The notes under the pieces: generated by a model | Told to the model about the DNA's origin: nothing | Database searches by the model: none | The model's input: only the letters and a program-made list of their open reading frames with translations | Assembly (NCBI GenBank): GCA_949128115.1 | Contig: OX421967.1 | Location: 59,842,855 to 59,906,854, forward strand | Direction: 5' to 3' | Source of the DNA: Anaspis maculata | Taxonomy: Eukaryota; Arthropoda; Insecta; Coleoptera; Scraptiidae | DNA length: 64,000 bases | Part shown: piece after piece, positions 63,734 through 64,000 of the stretch | How the letters are laid out: the number at the start of each line of letters is the position of its first letter | Numbering within the stretch: the stretch's first letter is position 1 | Made by a program: the position numbers and the translations under genes

Positions 63734-63990
63734 TCCCGAAACCGAAAAAACCGGTTCTTTTCAGAACCAAAAATCATATAACACAAAGAAAATGATCACA
63801 AAACGAATCAATCGAGAGAGAAATCTCGGAATAATGGGAAACAATCGTTTCAAGGAAAAACACGGCCACGTGGATGGCCAAGTTTCACGTTTGAAGTTTT
63901 CAGACAGATCCAATATTTGTCACGCCTCACTGGTCGGACAGACAGGTATAAATACTAGGTCGAGCTGGCCACGATTCATTTGTCATTGAA

Positions 63991-64000
63991 ATGGCGCAGG
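63991..64000 (+). CDS. First codons of copy 130, cut by the right edge
   Basis: ATGGCGCAGG is visible after a standard TATA and initiator. The array continues beyond the window. Confidence 0.6.

Larger units (their letters stand above)
1..64000 (+). repeat. 494-bp tandem array, 129 complete units, histone-type mini-gene
   Basis: ATG-to-ATG spacing is 494 bp for nearly every neighbouring pair, from position 257 to 63991. Element positions relative to the A of the ATG (+1) are constant: GAGA dyad -178 to -163, CACGTG -124 to -119, CCAAT -81 to -77, TATAAATA -44 to -37, Inr TCATTT -15 to -10, ORF +1 to +237, stem-loop +257 to +272, purine-rich downstream element +288 to +299. Gaps between ORFs are about 257 bp (about 209 bp after stop-loss copies) and hold only these elements. 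Copies differ by scattered substitutions, many shared between distant units, which indicates unequal exchange and conversion. No transposase, LTR, terminal inverted repeat or RNA gene was found anywhere in the unit. Confidence 0.99.

Noticed and set aside
1..64000. CRISPR array or bacterial repeat region
   Set aside because: The whole 494-bp unit repeats with no unique spacers, and the unit holds eukaryotic promoter and histone 3' end signals.
1..64000. Tandem 5S rRNA, snRNA or tRNA gene cluster
   Set aside because: Unit length is suggestive of 5S arrays, but no 5S, tRNA or snRNA sequence or internal A/B/C box was recognised on either strand.
1..64000. Core or linker histone gene cluster
   Set aside because: The 3' end matches, but no reading frame in the unit resembles a histone and the product is acidic.
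1..64000. Transposon-derived tandem repeat
   Set aside because: No terminal repeats, target-site duplications or transposase/reverse transcriptase remnants are visible in the unit. A distant origin cannot be excluded without a database search.

Overview
The whole 64 kb is one uninterrupted, head-to-tail tandem array of a 494-bp unit. There are 129 complete copies, the tail of another at the left edge and the first 10 bases of another ORF at the right edge. Neither array end nor any flanking single-copy DNA is visible. Only three units depart from 494 bp: -1 near 30369, +10 at 40228-40247 and -1 at 45476-45490. All three changes lie outside the first 78 codons.

Each unit reads as a compact RNA polymerase II gene on the + strand. 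In order it carries a GAGAGAGA-containing dyad, a CACGTG E-box inside a GGCC dyad, a CCAAT box, TATAAATA, an arthropod-type initiator (TCATTT) 31 bp after the TATA start, a roughly 13-nt leader, an ORF of 78 codons and a 3' end that looks exactly like that of a replication-dependent histone mRNA. That 3' end is the 16-nt stem-loop GGTTCTTTTCAGAACC followed, about 16 nt later, by a purine-rich element (CAAAGAAAGTGA or CAAAGAAAATGA) in the place of the U7-binding histone downstream element. The protein is not a histone I recognise. It is small (about 9 kDa), acidic (14 D/E against 7 K/R), cysteine-free and probably helical. I cannot name its family.

The histone-type stem-loop plus downstream element points to a metazoan nuclear genome. 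The TATA/Inr spacing, the Inr sequence and the DPE-like match suggest an arthropod or other invertebrate. This is inference and the species cannot be read from the window.

Layout: 0.2-8 kb holds mostly 78-aa copies, including a 988-bp dimer pattern at about 4.4-8.0 kb. 8-18 kb is a mosaic with P27Q/I74N and the first stop-loss copies, including a second dimer pattern at 12.1-14.9 kb. 18.3-29.7 kb and 31.6-43.0 kb are a large duplicated block of 23 units each. About 45-55 kb and 59.5-62.8 kb are dominated by stop-loss copies, whose 94-codon ORF runs through the stem-loop. 55-59 kb and 63 kb return to 78-aa types. In all, 87 copies encode 78 aa, 41 encode 94 aa and one is frameshifted to 118 aa.

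If expressed, the array would be a very high-dose source of a non-polyadenylated, S-phase-type mRNA for one small acidic protein. Whether the ORF is under selection is not proven by the variation seen here. In the copy entries 'standard' means CCAAT, TATAAATA, TCATTT and a perfect stem-loop are all present, and substitutions are given against the majority 78-aa protein.
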